Positions 30,959 through 46,530 are shown, counted from the first letter of the stretch. The stretch is DNA of 64,000 nucleotides from Vibrio hippocampi (GCF_921292975.1 NZ_CAKLCM010000001.1:1-64000); one strand, 5' to 3'. Numbers and translations are program-made. Notes: generated from the sequence alone by a model not told the origin.

Positions 30959-31342
30959 TTAACTTTTCATAACGAGTTGAAAGCCAATCCAAGCAGCGGA
31001 AATACTGAGTGTGACATTGAGCAAGATGTTTAGCCCTACTTTAAAAATCGCACCTTGTTGCATCAATAGAACGTTATCCATAGAGAAAGTAGAAAACGTG
31101 GTTAGTGCGCCTAAGAAACCCAAACCGATAATCTGACGCCAAGGTTCTGGTGTCATGATCTCTGCTTCGAAAGCAGCGATCAGCAATCCCATGATAAATG
31201 AGCCGATAACATTGACCGTCAACGTACCGTATGGGAAGCCACGCCCAAGCAATAAGACACATAGCTCAGATATCAAATAACGCGAACAAGCACCGACCGC
31301 ACCACCGACCGCTATATAGCCCAGAATCATAAATTGATTCAT
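30959..31342 (-). CDS. crcB: Fluoride exporter CrcB/FluC
   Basis: A dual-topology fluoride channel of the inner membrane; 127 residues, four helices. Family signatures are GGAVGACSRYL, GTLTVNVIGSFIMG and the polar track FLGALTTFSTFS with the Phe pair of the channel. I looked for a fluoride riboswitch upstream and saw none. It lies upstream of thiC on the same strand, but thiC has its own leader. Confidence 0.93.
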   Translation of the reverse strand: MNQFMILGYIAVGGAVGACSRYLISELCVLLLGRGFPYGTLTVNVIGSFIMGLLIAAFEAEIMTPEPWRQIIGLGFLGALTTFSTFSMDNVLLMQQGAIFKVGLNILLNVTLSISAAWIGFQLVMKS

Positions 31343-31370
31343 ATACCCAATCCCTGCTTTTATTTTATTT

Positions 31371-31391
31371 TATATTCCTGTAAGGAATATA
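31371..31391. repeat. Inverted repeat upstream of crcB
   Basis: TATATTCC-TGTAA-GGAATATA is a perfect 8-bp stem about 30 bases before the crcB start. It could be a leader hairpin or an operator. It lacks a T-tract for a terminator in either direction. Confidence 0.4.
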
Positions 31392-31678
31392 AGTAATTTA
31401 AAATTTCCATAGCATCACCACGATCGGACGTCACATTAAAAAAGTTACATGCGTCACTTTTGGTGAATACTACATTTAATCATAGATCCTAACACAAAGC
31501 AGTTCGAGGCAAACTAGATAAGTTTATCGTTTATTCAGAGAAAGCCCGTATATCGACTTCAGAGAACCGCGAAATAGTTTTCACAGCAAATGGAGCAAGC
31601 AAAGAATTAAACCGGCTTATAAAGCGATACAAGAAACATTTCGCATGAAATTAGTTCGATCTGTCTTCGTTGGTATAC
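31392..31678. other. Spacer between crcB and the tRNA-Trp repeat array
   Basis: About 290 bases with no credible gene; short open frames here have no ribosome site or family-like sequence. It should hold the crcB promoter. No insertion sequence or attachment-site repeat was found next to the tRNA array. Confidence 0.5.
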
Positions 31679-32129
31679 ATGCATCTTTGATCGTGGCGGA
31701 ATCCGCTGCTTATTTTCTTAAGACAAAGAAAAAGGCCCCAGCATTTCTGCTAGAGCCTTGGATAGATGGCAGGGGTGGAGAGATTCGAACTCCTAACACG
31801 TGCATCTTTGGTAGTGGCGGAATCCGCTGCTTCTTTTCTTAAGACAAAGAAAAAGGCCCCAGCATTTCTGCTAGAGCCTTGGATAAATGGCAGGGGTGGA
31901 GAGATTCGAACTCCCAACACGTGCATCTTTGGTAGTGGCGGAATCCGCTGCTTCTTTTCTTAAGACAAAGAAAAAGGCCCCAGCATTTCTGCTAGAGCCT
32001 TGGATAAATGGCAGGGGTGGAGAGATTCGAACTCCTAACACGTACATCTTTGGTAGTGGCGGAATCCGCTGCTTCTTTTCTTAAGACAAAGAAAAAGGCC
32101 CCAGCATTTCTGCTAGAGCCTTGGATAGA
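31679..32129 (-). repeat. Tandem array of tRNA-Trp-derived 121-bp units
   Basis: Three 121-bp units (31767-31887, 31888-32008, 32009-32129) and one 88-bp partial unit (31679-31766) follow the real tRNA-Trp on its transcribed strand. Each full unit has a spacer, a GC-rich terminator hairpin (AAGGC...GCCTTTTTC), a block GCAGCGGATTCC matching the 5' anticodon arm, an altered anticodon segment, and a perfect or one-base-changed copy of the tRNA-Trp T-arm and acceptor 3' strand ending in CCA. The D-arm and 5' acceptor are missing, so none is a functional tRNA. Units differ by only a few bases, implying recent amplification or gene conversion. The plan resembles the repeats after E. coli tyrT. Confidence 0.9.
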
Positions 32130-32206
<77 letters not shown>

Positions 32207-32258
32207 AAAGAGTCACTAAAATATTAGATTTAACTAGATAAATCAATATTTCAGATTC

Positions 32259-32285
32259 AAAAAAGCCTCGCTATATAGCGAGGCT
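32259..32285 (-). terminator. Hairpin between tRNA-Asp and tRNA-Trp
   Basis: AGCCTCGCTA / TAGCGAGGCT is followed by TTTTTT on the reverse strand, a textbook terminator. If it acts, tRNA-Trp depends on read-through (rRNA antitermination) or its own promoter. Confidence 0.8.
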
Positions 32286-32295
32286 CTCAAATAAG

Positions 32296-32372
32296 TGGCG
32301 GAGTGGACGGGACTCGAACCCGCGACCCCCGGCGTGACAGGCCGGTATTCTAACCAACTGAACTACCACTCC
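32296..32372 (-). tRNA. tRNA-Asp (anticodon GTC)
   Basis: The reverse strand runs from GGAGTGGTAGTTCAG to an encoded CCA, with anticodon loop CTGTCAC and T-arm GGGTTCGAGTCCC; 77 nt. It lies after 5S in the rRNA operon. Confidence 0.97.
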
Positions 32373-32427
32373 GCAGTGGTACTATCTAAAGTCTGACCAA
32401 AAAAGGGCTTTAAATAGACAATGTTCA

Positions 32428-32547
32428 AAGCCTGGCGATGACCTACTCTCACATGGGGAAGCCCCACACTACCATCGGCGCTGTTTCGTTTCACTTCTGA
32501 GTTCGGAATGGAGTCAGGTGGGTCCAAAACGCTATGGTCGCCAAGCA
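32428..32547 (-). rRNA. rrf: 5S ribosomal RNA
   Basis: About 120 nt beginning GCTTGGCGACCATAGCG and ending CATCGCCAGGCTT on the reverse strand, with the conserved CCGAACTCAGAAGTGAAA. It is the only 5S in the window. Ends are placed by comparison with E. coli and may be off by a base or two. Confidence 0.96.
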
Positions 32548-32665
32548 AATTCTTGCTTACTTTCAGCTTTAAAAAAGCTAAAGGTAAAAATCTGGAAAGC
32601 TGTTTAAGTTCTTACACATTCAATCTGTTCTTGCTTTGAGTCCATCAAAACCCTTTGGGTGTTGT

Positions 32666-35556
<2,891 letters not shown>

Positions 35557-35955
35557 ATACAACCCCAAAGAGTTTCTAAAGAAATCTTGGCGCTGTCGTT
35601 AAACAACCAAAGTCGCTATCTCATTATTTGAATGAGCGAGATAGCTTTGATTTTGCCGGACTCAAATAACTCTTTATTTCCGCTTTTTATAAAAAAGCAG
35701 AAGCAAAAAGTGAACAAACACAACCGAAGTTATGTTGTTTCCAAGAACACTTGAATGTGTGTTGGTACCTAATCATTCTTTATTGAAAAGAATCACTAGG
35801 ATTTGAGAACTTTTATTTGAATAACAACGCTTATCTAAAGATAAGGGGATTGTTGTTATTCGTCAGCTTTCCAAATTGTTAAAGAGCAATGTTTCTTTCG
35901 AAACCATTTTTAAAGATTCTACTTTCCATTTAAAAGGAATAAGAACACTTAAAGA
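35557..35955 (-). other. 16S-23S spacer, distal part (second operon)
   Basis: The segment between tRNA-Val and 23S; almost the same as 171-571. It holds 23S processing-stem sequence and a boxA-like element (about 35872-35884, reverse strand GCTCTTTAACAA). No gene is seen. Confidence 0.8.
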
Positions 35956-36031
35956 TGGTGGGCGATACCGGGCTCGAACCAGTGACCCCCTCCTTGTAAG
36001 GGAGGTGCTCTCCCAACTGAGCTAATCGCCC
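35956..36031 (-). tRNA. tRNA-Val (anticodon TAC)
   Basis: The reverse strand runs from GGGCGATTAGCTCAG to CCA with anticodon loop CTTACAA; 76 nt. It is fourth in the spacer tRNA cluster Glu-Lys-Ala-Val. Confidence 0.97.
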
Positions 36032-36061
36032 ACGAAAGTTATTCCGTGGAATATTCAAGAA

Positions 36062-36137
36062 TGGTGGAGCTAAGCAGGATCGAACTGCTGACCTCCTGCG
36101 TGCAAGGCAGGCGCTCTCCCAGCTGAGCTATAGCCCC
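36062..36137 (-). tRNA. tRNA-Ala (anticodon TGC)
   Basis: The reverse strand runs from GGGGCTATAGCTCAG to CCA with anticodon loop CTTGCAC; 76 nt. It is third in the spacer cluster. Confidence 0.97.
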
Positions 36138-36166
36138 AAATCTTGAGAAGTCATTCTTAGTAAGAA

Positions 36167-36242
36167 TGGTGGGTCGTGCAGGATTCGAACCTGCGACCAA
36201 TTGATTAAAAGTCAACTGCTCTACCAACTGAGCTAACGACCC
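36167..36242 (-). tRNA. tRNA-Lys (anticodon TTT)
   Basis: The reverse strand runs from GGGTCGTTAGCTCAG to CCA with anticodon loop CTTTTAA; 76 nt. It is second in the spacer cluster, one base from tRNA-Glu. Confidence 0.97.
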
Positions 36243-36243
36243 A

Positions 36244-36319
36244 TGGTATCCCGTAGGGGAGTCGAACCCCTGTTACCGCCGTGAAAGGGCGGTGTCCTAG
36301 GCCTCTAGACGAACGGGAC
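36244..36319 (-). tRNA. tRNA-Glu (anticodon TTC), second copy
   Basis: Identical to the tRNA-Glu at 572-647. It is the first tRNA after 16S in the second operon. Confidence 0.97.
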
Positions 36320-36408
36320 ACTTAGGCGAACACCTTGGGGGGTGTTCCATCTCTTAAACTACATAAACCATCAATCTGTGTGAACACTCATCGCAATAAT
36401 CTTATCGT

Positions 36409-37961
<1,553 letters not shown>

Positions 37962-38242
37962 AAGATTTTGATTCCCTATAAATAGGGGAGACTCAACGAA
38001 TACTGACTTCAAAACTGTCCTTACTCGAAAGTAAGAAGTCATTTTAAAGCTATTACCATTCCAACAGAATGATAATGAATTGACTGTGCCAAGTCTTTCG
38101 ACTTGATTGGTCACTCAGTTCATTGAAATCTAAGTGGATACCGAAGTATCTCTTTTTGATTATCATCAACGAGTGCCCACACAGATTGATAGGTTTATAT
38201 TGTTAAAGAGCTTGTTTTGAGCTTCTCTCAAAACGGACGGCC
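37962..38242 (-). other. rRNA leader (second operon)
   Basis: Leader between P2 and 16S, nearly identical to 2290-2540, including the boxA-type GCTCTTTAACAAT. The similarity to the first operon ends right after the boxA. Confidence 0.75.
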
Positions 38243-38270
38243 ATTTTAGCGAGATAAGTTGTTGTGTCAA
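38243..38270 (-). promoter_or_regulatory. rrn P2 promoter (second operon)
   Basis: On the reverse strand TTGACA (38265-38270) and TAAAAT (38243-38248) have 16-base spacing, the same geometry as the first operon's P2. Confidence 0.85.
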
Positions 38271-38368
38271 CCACTTTTTTCAACTTAATTTCTCTAACCT
38301 CTAGGAGGTTGACCTGTCACTGATTTGGTAGAGGTTTTAATGCCTCGTTCCCGTGTCAGCGAGGGGGC

Positions 38369-38396
38369 ATTATAGAGATCGAACTCACATTGGCAA
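38369..38396 (-). promoter_or_regulatory. rrn P1 promoter (second operon)
   Basis: On the reverse strand TTGCCA (38391-38396) and TATAAT (38369-38374) are 16 bases apart, followed by the discriminator GCCCCC. Immediately upstream is a long A-rich tract (38400-38430), a likely UP element. Confidence 0.85.
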
Positions 38397-38524
38397 GGCT
38401 TTTTTTAGGTTTTTTTTAATTTTGTTTTTAGATGCTGAAAAAACCAACAACCCAGACTGTTAATTGGCTATATTAGGCTTCAAACTAGGACTAATTCGCT
38501 ATTTATGATTGAGAGTAACCCAAG

Positions 38525-39070
38525 ATGAGTATTAGAAGCTTTAAAGGAATTACACCAAAATTTGATGATTCCGTATATATCGACCCGACTAGTGTGATTG
38601 TTGGTGATGTCTCTATCGGTAAAGACGCCAGTATTTGGCCTTTTGTTTCCGCTAGAGGTGACGTCAATAGTATCTCCATCGGCGAGCGCTCAAATATTCA
38701 AGATAACAGTGTGCTTCATGTCACCCACAAAAATGCAGCAAACCCTAATGGCTATCCTCTTATTATTGGCAATGATGTCACTGTTGGTCATAAAGTCATG
38801 TTGCATGGCTGTACTATAAAAGACCGCGTTCTTGTCGGTATGGGAGCCATCGTCTTAGATGGGGTAGTTATAGAAAGTGATGTGATGATCGGTGCTGGTA
38901 GTTTAGTACCACCTAACAAAGAACTAGAAAGTGGCTATTTATACGTGGGCAGCCCTGTAAAACAAAAACGCGCCCTTACTGAAGCAGAGCGCGCATTTCT
39001 AACCAAGTCAGCCAGCAATTATGTCGAAAACAAAATAGCTTATATAGAAGAGGTTGAAGTGGTGCGTTAA
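38525..39070 (+). CDS. yrdA: Gamma-carbonic-anhydrase-like protein YrdA
   Basis: A left-handed beta-helix (hexapeptide repeat) protein of 181 residues. The repeats run from about residue 15 (VYIDPTSVIVGDVSIGKDASI) to 140, and the metal-site histidines are visible in HVTHK and GHKVMLHGC. Members bind zinc; whether this one hydrates CO2 is unknown. Its end overlaps the end of the convergent DUF1488 gene by 4 bases. Confidence 0.92.
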   Translation: MSIRSFKGITPKFDDSVYIDPTSVIVGDVSIGKDASIWPFVSARGDVNSISIGERSNIQDNSVLHVTHKNAANPNGYPLIIGNDVTVGHKVMLHGCTIKDRVLVGMGAIVLDGVVIESDVMIGAGSLVPPNKELESGYLYVGSPVKQKRALTEAERAFLTKSASNYVENKIAYIEEVEVVR

Positions 39071-39330
39071 TCGATAATCACCTTACCATCCTGGCTGAAT
39101 TCCTCATCTTCGATAAGTTCTTCAGCCAACTCTTCTATATCAAACCTTAACGACTCAAACACAACCACTGCGCTATCTTCATTAATGACTGGCTCGGATG
39201 AAAGTTGCTTGAGCTTATTAATCGAGATAAAACACTCAATCAACATTCCCGATTGCTGGGCATGAAATTCCACCATCTCTCTTTCATTGTTCCAGCTCGC
39301 TTGCGGAGAGAACAAAATTGCTTGATTCAC
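39067..39330 (-). CDS. yrdB: DUF1488 family protein (YrdB)
   Basis: A small acidic protein of 87 residues with no assigned function, found beside aroE in gammaproteobacteria. It begins with a conserved short motif (ILFSPQASWN) and ends in an acidic stretch. It is one base after aroE, so it is co-transcribed with it. Confidence 0.85.
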   Translation of the reverse strand: MNQAILFSPQASWNNEREMVEFHAQQSGMLIECFISINKLKQLSSEPVINEDSAVVVFESLRFDIEELAEELIEDEEFSQDGKVIID

Positions 39331-39331
39331 A

Positions 39332-40162
39332 CTATTGTCCTTCTAAGTTTTTTCTCAATTCACGCAGGATCTGTCGTGTGCCCGGTCTTAACCCTCGCCA
39401 AACCGTAAAGCTCTCTGCGGCTTGACCAACCAACATTCCAAGACCATCGTAAGCAAATGCCGCACCGGACTCTTTTGCCCACTGATTAAATGTCGTTAAA
39501 CCTTGCCCATAGGCCATATCATAGCTCACCGTGTGCTGACCAAAGATAGCAGCACTGATCTCAGGTAGTTGTTTATAGAGGCTAGCCGAAGTGGAATTAA
39601 TCACGATATCGTAGTGGCTATCTATCGAATCCATCGGTCGTGCATGAACGTTGCCGTAGCTCTCAAACATCTTGGCAAGTTGCTGGGCTTTTTCAAAGGT
39701 ACGGTTGGTGATGGTCACTGAGTTCGGTTTTTGATCGAGCAATGATTTCATCACCCCACGAGCAGCACCACCGGCGCCAATAATCAAGATGTTCGCTTGC
39801 TCTATATGCGCTTGGTGCTGAAGTAAATCTTGGACTAACCCTTCACCATCGGTGTTGTCACCCAAGATCTCACCATCATCTAGCTTCTTTAGTGTATTAA
39901 CTGCACCAGCAAGTTTAGCTCTGTCTGTAAGACGGTCGGCAAATTGACAAGCTTGCTCTTTAAACGGTGCGGTGACATTACAACCTTTACCGCCATTGGC
40001 AAAAAAATCACTTACTGCTTGGATAAAACCATCCGCTTCAGGTTCTAACTTACCATAATGAAGTTGCTGTGCCGTTTGTCGAGCAAACAGTGTATGGATA
40101 AAAGGTGACTTACTTTGAGAAATAGGGTTGCCAAATACTACATACTGATCGAGATGGTTCAT
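39332..40162 (-). CDS. aroE: Shikimate dehydrogenase
   Basis: NADP-dependent reduction of 3-dehydroshikimate in the aromatic pathway. It has 276 residues. Shikimate-binding [10 protein letters not shown] near the start, catalytic Lys in [10 protein letters not shown], Asp in GDNTDGEGL, the Rossmann GAGGAARGV and NADP-binding TNRTFEKAQ are all present. It is downstream of hemF on the same strand with a 66-base gap. Confidence 0.96.
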   Translation of the reverse strand: MNHLDQYVVFGNPISQSKSPFIHTLFARQTAQQLHYGKLEPEADGFIQAVSDFFANGGKGCNVTAPFKEQACQFADRLTDRAKLAGAVNTLKKLDDGEILGDNTDGEGLVQDLLQHQAHIEQANILIIGAGGAARGVMKSLLDQKPNSVTITNRTFEKAQQLAKMFESYGNVHARPMDSIDSHYDIVINSTSASLYKQLPEISAAIFGQHTVSYDMAYGQGLTTFNQWAKESGAAFAYDGLGMLVGQAAESFTVWRGLRPGTRQILRELRKNLEGQ

Positions 40163-40228
40163 GTCCTTGATTACCGAAAAGCCAAACTGAATAGCAAAAC
40201 ACTATCACTTCACTTCCACTTCGCCAAG

Positions 40229-41702
<1,474 letters not shown>

Positions 41703-41797
41703 ATTACCCTTTATTAACTTTGATACATTATGTTCACATTTCTAGGCACTATGCTCAAAAGTCACATTATAATCCAGAAAAAACTATCCAACCGTTC

Positions 41798-41813
41798 ACG
41801 CAAACGTTTTCCT
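41798..41813. promoter_or_regulatory. PurR operator of purEK
   Basis: ACGCAAACGTTTTCCT matches the 16-base PUR box consensus (ANGCAANCGNTTNCNT) at every defined position. It overlaps the -35 region of the purE promoter, so purine-dependent repression is expected. Confidence 0.88.
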
Positions 41814-41835
41814 AATGCAAAAATCCTCGTATAAT
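41807..41835 (+). promoter_or_regulatory. purEK promoter
   Basis: TATAAT (41830-41835) lies 17 bases after TTTTCC (41807-41812), the latter within the PUR box. The start would be near 41842, about 40 bases before purE. Confidence 0.7.
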
Positions 41836-41880
41836 GCGCGCAAAATAGTCCCAGTTGCACACGTTTTTAAGGAGCTTTGG

Positions 41881-42366
41881 ATGAAAGTCGGTATTATTAT
41901 GGGGTCTAAATCAGACTGGCCAACAATGAAACTTGCAGCAGAAATGCTAGACCAGTTTGGTGTTGAGTACGAAACCAAGGTTGTTTCTGCGCACCGTACA
42001 CCGCAATTGCTTGCAGATTATGCGACATCAGCAAAAGAACGTGGCATCAAAGTCATTATTGCCGGGGCTGGCGGTGCGGCTCACCTACCGGGTATGGCCG
42101 CAGCATTTACTAGCGTTCCTGTTCTGGGTGTTCCCGTGCAAAGTCGTGCACTAAAAGGTATGGACTCGCTACTTTCCATCGTTCAAATGCCAAAAGGTAT
42201 TGCAGTAGGTACACTGGCTATTGGTGAGGCGGGTGCCGCGAATGCGGGGATTCTCGCAGCACAAATCATCGGTGTGCATGATGATGCTGTGATGGAGAAA
42301 GTCGAAGCTTTCCGTAGCCAACAGACCGAAACTGTTCTTGCTAATCCGGATCCATCAGAGGACTAA
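41881..42366 (+). CDS. purE: N5-carboxyaminoimidazole ribonucleotide mutase
   Basis: Class I PurE of purine synthesis, 161 residues from the ATG at 41881 (AAGGAG upstream; a longer frame from 41815 covers the promoter). Family motifs are [17 protein letters not shown] and [12 protein letters not shown]. It is followed after 2 bases by purK. Confidence 0.97.
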   Translation: MKVGIIMGSKSDWPTMKLAAEMLDQFGVEYETKVVSAHRTPQLLADYATSAKERGIKVIIAGAGGAAHLPGMAAAFTSVPVLGVPVQSRALKGMDSLLSIVQMPKGIAVGTLAIGEAGAANAGILAAQIIGVHDDAVMEKVEAFRSQQTETVLANPDPSED

Positions 42367-42368
42367 TC

Positions 42369-43499
42369 ATGATGCATGTTTTAGTGCTAGGCGCTGGGCA
42401 GTTGGCTCGCATGATGTCGCTGGCTGGGGCGCCACTCAATATTAAGATTTCAGCATTCGATGTCCGCAGTGAAAATATTGTTCACCCTCTGACCCTCGAA
42501 GTTCTCGGTCAAGGGCTAGACAATGCAATAGAACAAGCGGACGTGATTACTGCTGAGTTTGAGCATATCCCTCATGATGTATTGGAGAGCTGTGAAAAGA
42601 GCGGCAAGTTTCTCCCGTCTACTGATGCGATAAAAGCGGGCGGCGATCGTCGTATCGAAAAGCAGTTACTTGATAACGCTGAGGTTAAAAACGCCAACTA
42701 TGCGGTGATCAACTCAAAGCAAGACTTCCAAGCCGCTATTGAGTCTGTTGGCATCCCGATGGTGCTAAAAAGCGCTTTAGGCGGTTATGACGGCAAAGGT
42801 CAATGGCGACTTAAGTCTGTTGATCAAGTCGATACGATTTGGGAAGAAATGGCACAATGCATTGCCGAATCTAACAACCAAGCGATTGTTGCAGAAGAGT
42901 TTGTCCCTTTCCAAAGAGAAGTCTCTCTTGTTGGTGCCAGAAATCGTCAAGGTGATCTCGCGATCTATCCTTTAGCGGAAAACGTCCACACTAACGGTGT
43001 ATTAACGCTTTCTACCGCCATTGATGAGCCAGAGCTCCAAGCACAAGCCGCTCAAATGTTTACCGCGGTAGCAGAGTCCCTTGATTATGTTGGTGTTTTA
43101 GCTCTAGAGTTCTTTGATGTGAATGGTCAGCTATTGGTGAATGAGATTGCCCCTCGAGTACATAACTCCGGTCACTGGACTCAGCAAGGGGCGGACACTT
43201 GCCAATTCGAAAACCATCTGCGAGCGGTCTGTGACATGCCACTGGGTACAACCGAAGCGGTTCGTGCCACGTCTATGGTCAATATCCTTGGTCAAGACCA
43301 AGTTCCAATGCAGGTTCATCAACTGGCTGGTTGTCATGTTCATTGGTATGGCAAAGAGAAACGCGCTGGACGTAAGATGGGTCATATCAACGTGTCTGCG
43401 GCAAACCGTGCAGAACTGAAACTGCAACTGCTGAAATTGGCAGATTTGTTGGATGAAGAGGCATTCCCAGCTTTAAAGCCAGCAGCTCAAGCACTTTAA
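42369..43499 (+). CDS. purK: N5-carboxyaminoimidazole ribonucleotide synthase
   Basis: An ATP-grasp enzyme that carboxylates AIR with bicarbonate; 376 residues. It begins [13 protein letters not shown], and the ATP-grasp core includes [26 protein letters not shown] and [14 protein letters not shown]. Two adjacent ATG codons are possible starts (42369 or 42372). It is the second gene of purEK. Confidence 0.96.
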   Translation: MMHVLVLGAGQLARMMSLAGAPLNIKISAFDVRSENIVHPLTLEVLGQGLDNAIEQADVITAEFEHIPHDVLESCEKSGKFLPSTDAIKAGGDRRIEKQLLDNAEVKNANYAVINSKQDFQAAIESVGIPMVLKSALGGYDGKGQWRLKSVDQVDTIWEEMAQCIAESNNQAIVAEEFVPFQREVSLVGARNRQGDLAIYPLAENVHTNGVLTLSTAIDEPELQAQAAQMFTAVAESLDYVGVLALEFFDVNGQLLVNEIAPRVHNSGHWTQQGADTCQFENHLRAVCDMPLGTTEAVRATSMVNILGQDQVPMQVHQLAGCHVHWYGKEKRAGRKMGHINVSAANRAELKLQLLKLADLLDEEAFPALKPAAQAL

Positions 43500-43530
43500 C
43501 ACTCCATTTAAGTAAACACTCCCTTTAAGT

Positions 43531-43561
43531 AAAAAGGCTCACAACACTGTGAGCCTTTTTA
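43531..43561. terminator. Bidirectional terminator, purK / yrdD
   Basis: AAAAAGGCTCACA-ACAC-TGTGAGCCTTTTT is a perfect stem with A and T runs on either side, between two convergent genes. Confidence 0.93.
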
Positions 43562-43573
43562 GTATCTGGGTAT

Positions 43574-44152
43574 TTATGGTGACTCTTGAACCTGATTGCA
43601 CTGTCTTGAGGCACATTCCAGTACGGTGCCCGTTGCCTTTTTCTTTTCTAGCAACACGCCAAAGCCGCAATATTGGCAAGGTCCTTTATGAGGTTGCTGA
43701 TTGACCGCATACTTACATTTAGGATATTGGTCGCAGGCATAAAACGTTTTTCCAAAGCGAGACTTGCGCTCTTTGAGCTGACCTTTGTTACATTCAGGGC
43801 ATTCAACAGCATCCTGAGTCGTTGCTTCCTGCGAATTCAATTGGTTAGGAGATTGAATAAAGTGGCAGTTGGGATAATCACTACAACCAATAAACATACC
43901 ATAGCGCCCTTGTCGTAATACCAGTTCCGATTGGCATTCAGGACAAGGCAGTCCTAACTCTTTGACTATGTGTCCATCGTTTTGGTGCAGCGGTTTGATA
44001 TAGCTACAGCCTGGGTAGTCACTACAGCCTAGAAACGGACCGTGTTTGCCATTCTTTAGGCGCAGCACACCATGATGACACTGCGGGCAAGTCTCATTAT
44101 CTAAAGCGTGTTCATGGGCGGAAAACAGCTGTGAATCAATTTTATTATTCAT
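43574..44152 (-). CDS. yrdD: Topoisomerase-type zinc-ribbon protein YrdD
   Basis: A protein of 192 residues made of four zinc ribbons like those at the C-terminus of DNA topoisomerase I: CPQC...CSDYPGC, CPEC...CSDYPNC, CPEC...CDQYPKC, and a shorter CQYC...C. It probably binds single-stranded nucleic acid; the biological role is not known. It lies in the dprA-smg-yrdD set. Confidence 0.9.
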   Translation of the reverse strand: MNNKIDSQLFSAHEHALDNETCPQCHHGVLRLKNGKHGPFLGCSDYPGCSYIKPLHQNDGHIVKELGLPCPECQSELVLRQGRYGMFIGCSDYPNCHFIQSPNQLNSQEATTQDAVECPECNKGQLKERKSRFGKTFYACDQYPKCKYAVNQQPHKGPCQYCGFGVLLEKKKATGTVLECASRQCNQVQESP

Positions 44153-44170
44153 GCTTCATCGTATCTATGG

Positions 44171-44647
44171 CTAGTGAACAACACCACGCTCTGCAGTGTA
44201 GATCAGCTCTTCCATAAGCGTGTAGGCATTTTCATTACCCGGAACATTGAACAGAACCATCAAGATAATCCATTTAAGATCATCTAGCTCAAACTCATTG
44301 GTTTCTAAACCCATCACGCGGTCAATAACCATCTCACGCGTTTCTGTCGTCAAGACGCCGACTTGCTCAAGGAACATGAGTAGACCGCGACTCTCAATAT
44401 CAAGGCGCAACAGTTCTTTACTGGTGTAGATTCGTGTCGATGTTGACGCACTGGTGGTAATCGCAGAGCGATTATCTGTATTTTGCAGTTCAGCGAGATC
44501 TTCCAGCCACTCTAACGCTTTGTAGATGTCCTTTTGCTTAAACCCTGCACGGAGAAGTTCATCTTCTAACTCCTCTTGATCAACTTGTAGATCTGCATCG
44601 CTATGGATGTAGGTTTCAAACAAGTACATCAGAATGTCCATCATCAT
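44171..44647 (-). CDS. smg: Smg protein (DUF494)
   Basis: A 158-residue acidic helical protein, conserved between dprA and yrdD; function unknown. The start ([15 protein letters not shown]) and the end (AYTMLMEEL-like [14 protein letters not shown]) are typical. It has two close ATGs (44647, 44644 or 44641). It follows dprA by 2 bases. Confidence 0.92.
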   Translation of the reverse strand: MMMDILMYLFETYIHSDADLQVDQEELEDELLRAGFKQKDIYKALEWLEDLAELQNTDNRSAITTSASTSTRIYTSKELLRLDIESRGLLMFLEQVGVLTTETREMVIDRVMGLETNEFELDDLKWIILMVLFNVPGNENAYTLMEELIYTAERGVVH

Positions 44648-44649
44648 AG

Positions 44650-45750
44650 CTAGCCTCTCCCCTTAAGAATATAACCGCCCGTTACTGAAACAACGTGACC
44701 AAGCAACTCCAGTTCTAACATCTGTTGCATGACCTCTTGTACGGGTATATGGGTCTTCTGCGCCAATAAATCAATAGGTGTTGCTTCTAGTCCTACGTTA
44801 GCCAACAGTTCAGGAAATGGCAATTGCTGTTTTTCAATAACCGCTTTTTCAGGTGGGTTCTGCCTGTTTTTTCTACAACATTGAGTTATTTGTATTGCTG
44901 ATAGCACATCTTCTGGTGATTCTACCAGACCAGCACCGAGCTTAATCAACTGGTGACAGCCTGTATGAAAAGGATGAAAAACAGAGCCAGGAATCGCAAA
45001 CACTTCTCGCCCCTGCTCTGCGGCTAGCTTTGCCGTAATAAGAGAACCACTCTTTTCTGCTGCCTCTACCACCAGTGTGGCTATCGATAACCCACTGATA
45101 ATACGGTTACGTCTTGGAAAGTATTCCGCCCTCGGCGATATAAAAGGAGCATGTTCAGACACCAAAACGCCATCATCAATAATGCGATTGGCAAGATGAC
45201 GATGCCTTCTGGGGTAGAGTTTTTCTATCCCAGCTCCGAGAACCGCTATAGTTTTGCCTCCAGACTCAAGCGCACCATGATGAGCATAACCATCGACGCC
45301 CAGAGCTAAACCGCTGGTCACTACATATCCTTGCTGACAAAAACTTGCGGCATAATGTTTGGCGAGTTCTAGACTTTGAGGTTGCGCATTGCGGCTACCA
45401 ACGATAGCAATTTGCGGCTCATTGAGGATCGCGACCTTACCTGTGGCAAAAAGTATCGGAGGATACCCTTTGGTTTGACGCAATATATCTGGATAGTCAT
45501 CACTCGACGCTAACAAAATGCTATTGTTGCCTTTTTGCCTCCATTCCAAGCAAGCGTCCACCGAGGGATGTGACTGTTGAAAAATAAAATGCAGTTGTTT
45601 TTCCGTCAGTCCCAACTGCGACAACTCGTCGCGAGAGTAGCTTAAAAATTGCTCTGGCGTATCAACTTCAAGAATCTTCTGAAAAGTCACTGGACCTATT
45701 CTGGGACAGAGTGAAAGAGTCAACCAAGCGATCAGTTCTTTCTCTTCCAT
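44650..45750 (-). CDS. dprA: DNA processing protein DprA
   Basis: Protects incoming single-stranded DNA and loads RecA during natural transformation. It has 366 residues: an N-terminal SAM-like domain, the Rossmann core from about residue 90 ([49 protein letters not shown]), and a C-terminal winged helix. The presence of both dprA and comM here fits the competence of vibrios. It is first in dprA-smg-yrdD. Confidence 0.95.
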   Translation of the reverse strand: MEEKELIAWLTLSLCPRIGPVTFQKILEVDTPEQFLSYSRDELSQLGLTEKQLHFIFQQSHPSVDACLEWRQKGNNSILLASSDDYPDILRQTKGYPPILFATGKVAILNEPQIAIVGSRNAQPQSLELAKHYAASFCQQGYVVTSGLALGVDGYAHHGALESGGKTIAVLGAGIEKLYPRRHRHLANRIIDDGVLVSEHAPFISPRAEYFPRRNRIISGLSIATLVVEAAEKSGSLITAKLAAEQGREVFAIPGSVFHPFHTGCHQLIKLGAGLVESPEDVLSAIQITQCCRKNRQNPPEKAVIEKQQLPFPELLANVGLEATPIDLLAQKTHIPVQEVMQQMLELELLGHVVSVTGGYILKGRG

Positions 45751-45999
45751 ATTTGCCTCACAAGGTTTCGTTTGGGATTAACTCAAATTCTCTCAGTGCG
45801 ACGTTCCATCCAGCGAGTGACCATTTCACTTTCGCCATCATCGACGTGATTGATGGCGACACATTGCACACAAACCCGGTATTGTTGATGAAATCGCACG
45901 CTTTGTATCATGGGATGCTGTCATTTGCGTGCGAAAATGTCTAGAATTGAACCAATAATGCCCGTGCCTATTCGGCACACTTCAATGTTTTGAGTGTCT
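45751..45999. other. Spacer between divergent dprA and def
   Basis: About 250 bases holding both promoters; no credible gene. In several vibrios I recall a LysM-domain gene between dprA and def; none is present here, not even a recognisable fragment. Confidence 0.5.
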
Positions 46000-46512
46000 A
46001 TGTCTGTATTACAAGTATTAACCTTCCCGGATGAGCGTCTAAGAACCGTCGCTAAACCGGTTGAAGAAGTCACACCTGAAATCCAAAAAATTGTCGATGA
46101 CATGATTGAAACCATGTATGACGAAGAAGGGATTGGTCTTGCTGCAACCCAAGTTGATGTTCATCAACGTATTGTTGTGATTGATATTTCTGATAACCGA
46201 GATGAGCCAATGGTACTTATCAATCCAGAAATCATCGACAAGCGTGGTGAAGATGGTATCGAAGAAGGCTGCCTATCTGTTCCTGGTGCGAGAGCATTAG
46301 TGCAACGCGCTGCGGAAGTCACCGTCAAAGCCATTAACCGTGAAGGCGAAGAGTTCACTTTTGATGCAGATGACCTTCTGGCTATCTGTGTCCAACACGA
46401 ACTTGATCACCTTGAAGGCAAGCTGTTTGTTGATTATCTTTCACCGCTAAAACGCAAGCGCATCAAAGATAAATTAGAAAAAATCCAACGCTTCAACGCC
46501 AAGCAAAACTAA
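46000..46512 (+). CDS. def: Peptide deformylase
   Basis: Removes the formyl group from nascent proteins with an Fe2+ centre. It has 170 residues from the ATG at 46000; a GTG two codons upstream is also open. All three motifs are intact: [13 protein letters not shown] and HELDH. It begins def-fmt-rsmB. Confidence 0.97.
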   Translation: MSVLQVLTFPDERLRTVAKPVEEVTPEIQKIVDDMIETMYDEEGIGLAATQVDVHQRIVVIDISDNRDEPMVLINPEIIDKRGEDGIEEGCLSVPGARALVQRAAEVTVKAINREGEEFTFDADDLLAICVQHELDHLEGKLFVDYLSPLKRKRIKDKLEKIQRFNAKQN

Positions 46513-46530
46513 CAACTAAGTGAGGTTTCC

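Noticed and set aside
31343..31450. Possible fluoride riboswitch before crcB
   Set aside because: A GGUGAUG segment is present, but the conserved pseudoknot parts and the CUGAUG-like 3' block could not be found; only a simple AT hairpin is seen.
31392..32129. Integrated mobile element at tRNA-Trp
   Set aside because: tRNA 3' copies can mark attachment sites, but the copies here are 121 bp apart with no integrase or cargo, and each unit also carries the terminator; tandem duplication explains it better.
36039..36227. A 62-codon minus-strand frame
   Set aside because: It runs through tRNA-Ala and tRNA-Lys; it is a by-product of tRNA sequence.
45780..45910. A 42-codon minus-strand frame between dprA and def
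   Set aside because: No ribosome site, an in-frame stop just upstream, no family resemblance; more likely promoter DNA.
45711..45944. A 77-codon plus-strand frame over the dprA start
   Set aside because: It overlaps dprA antisense and the spacer; no ribosome site or family-like sequence.
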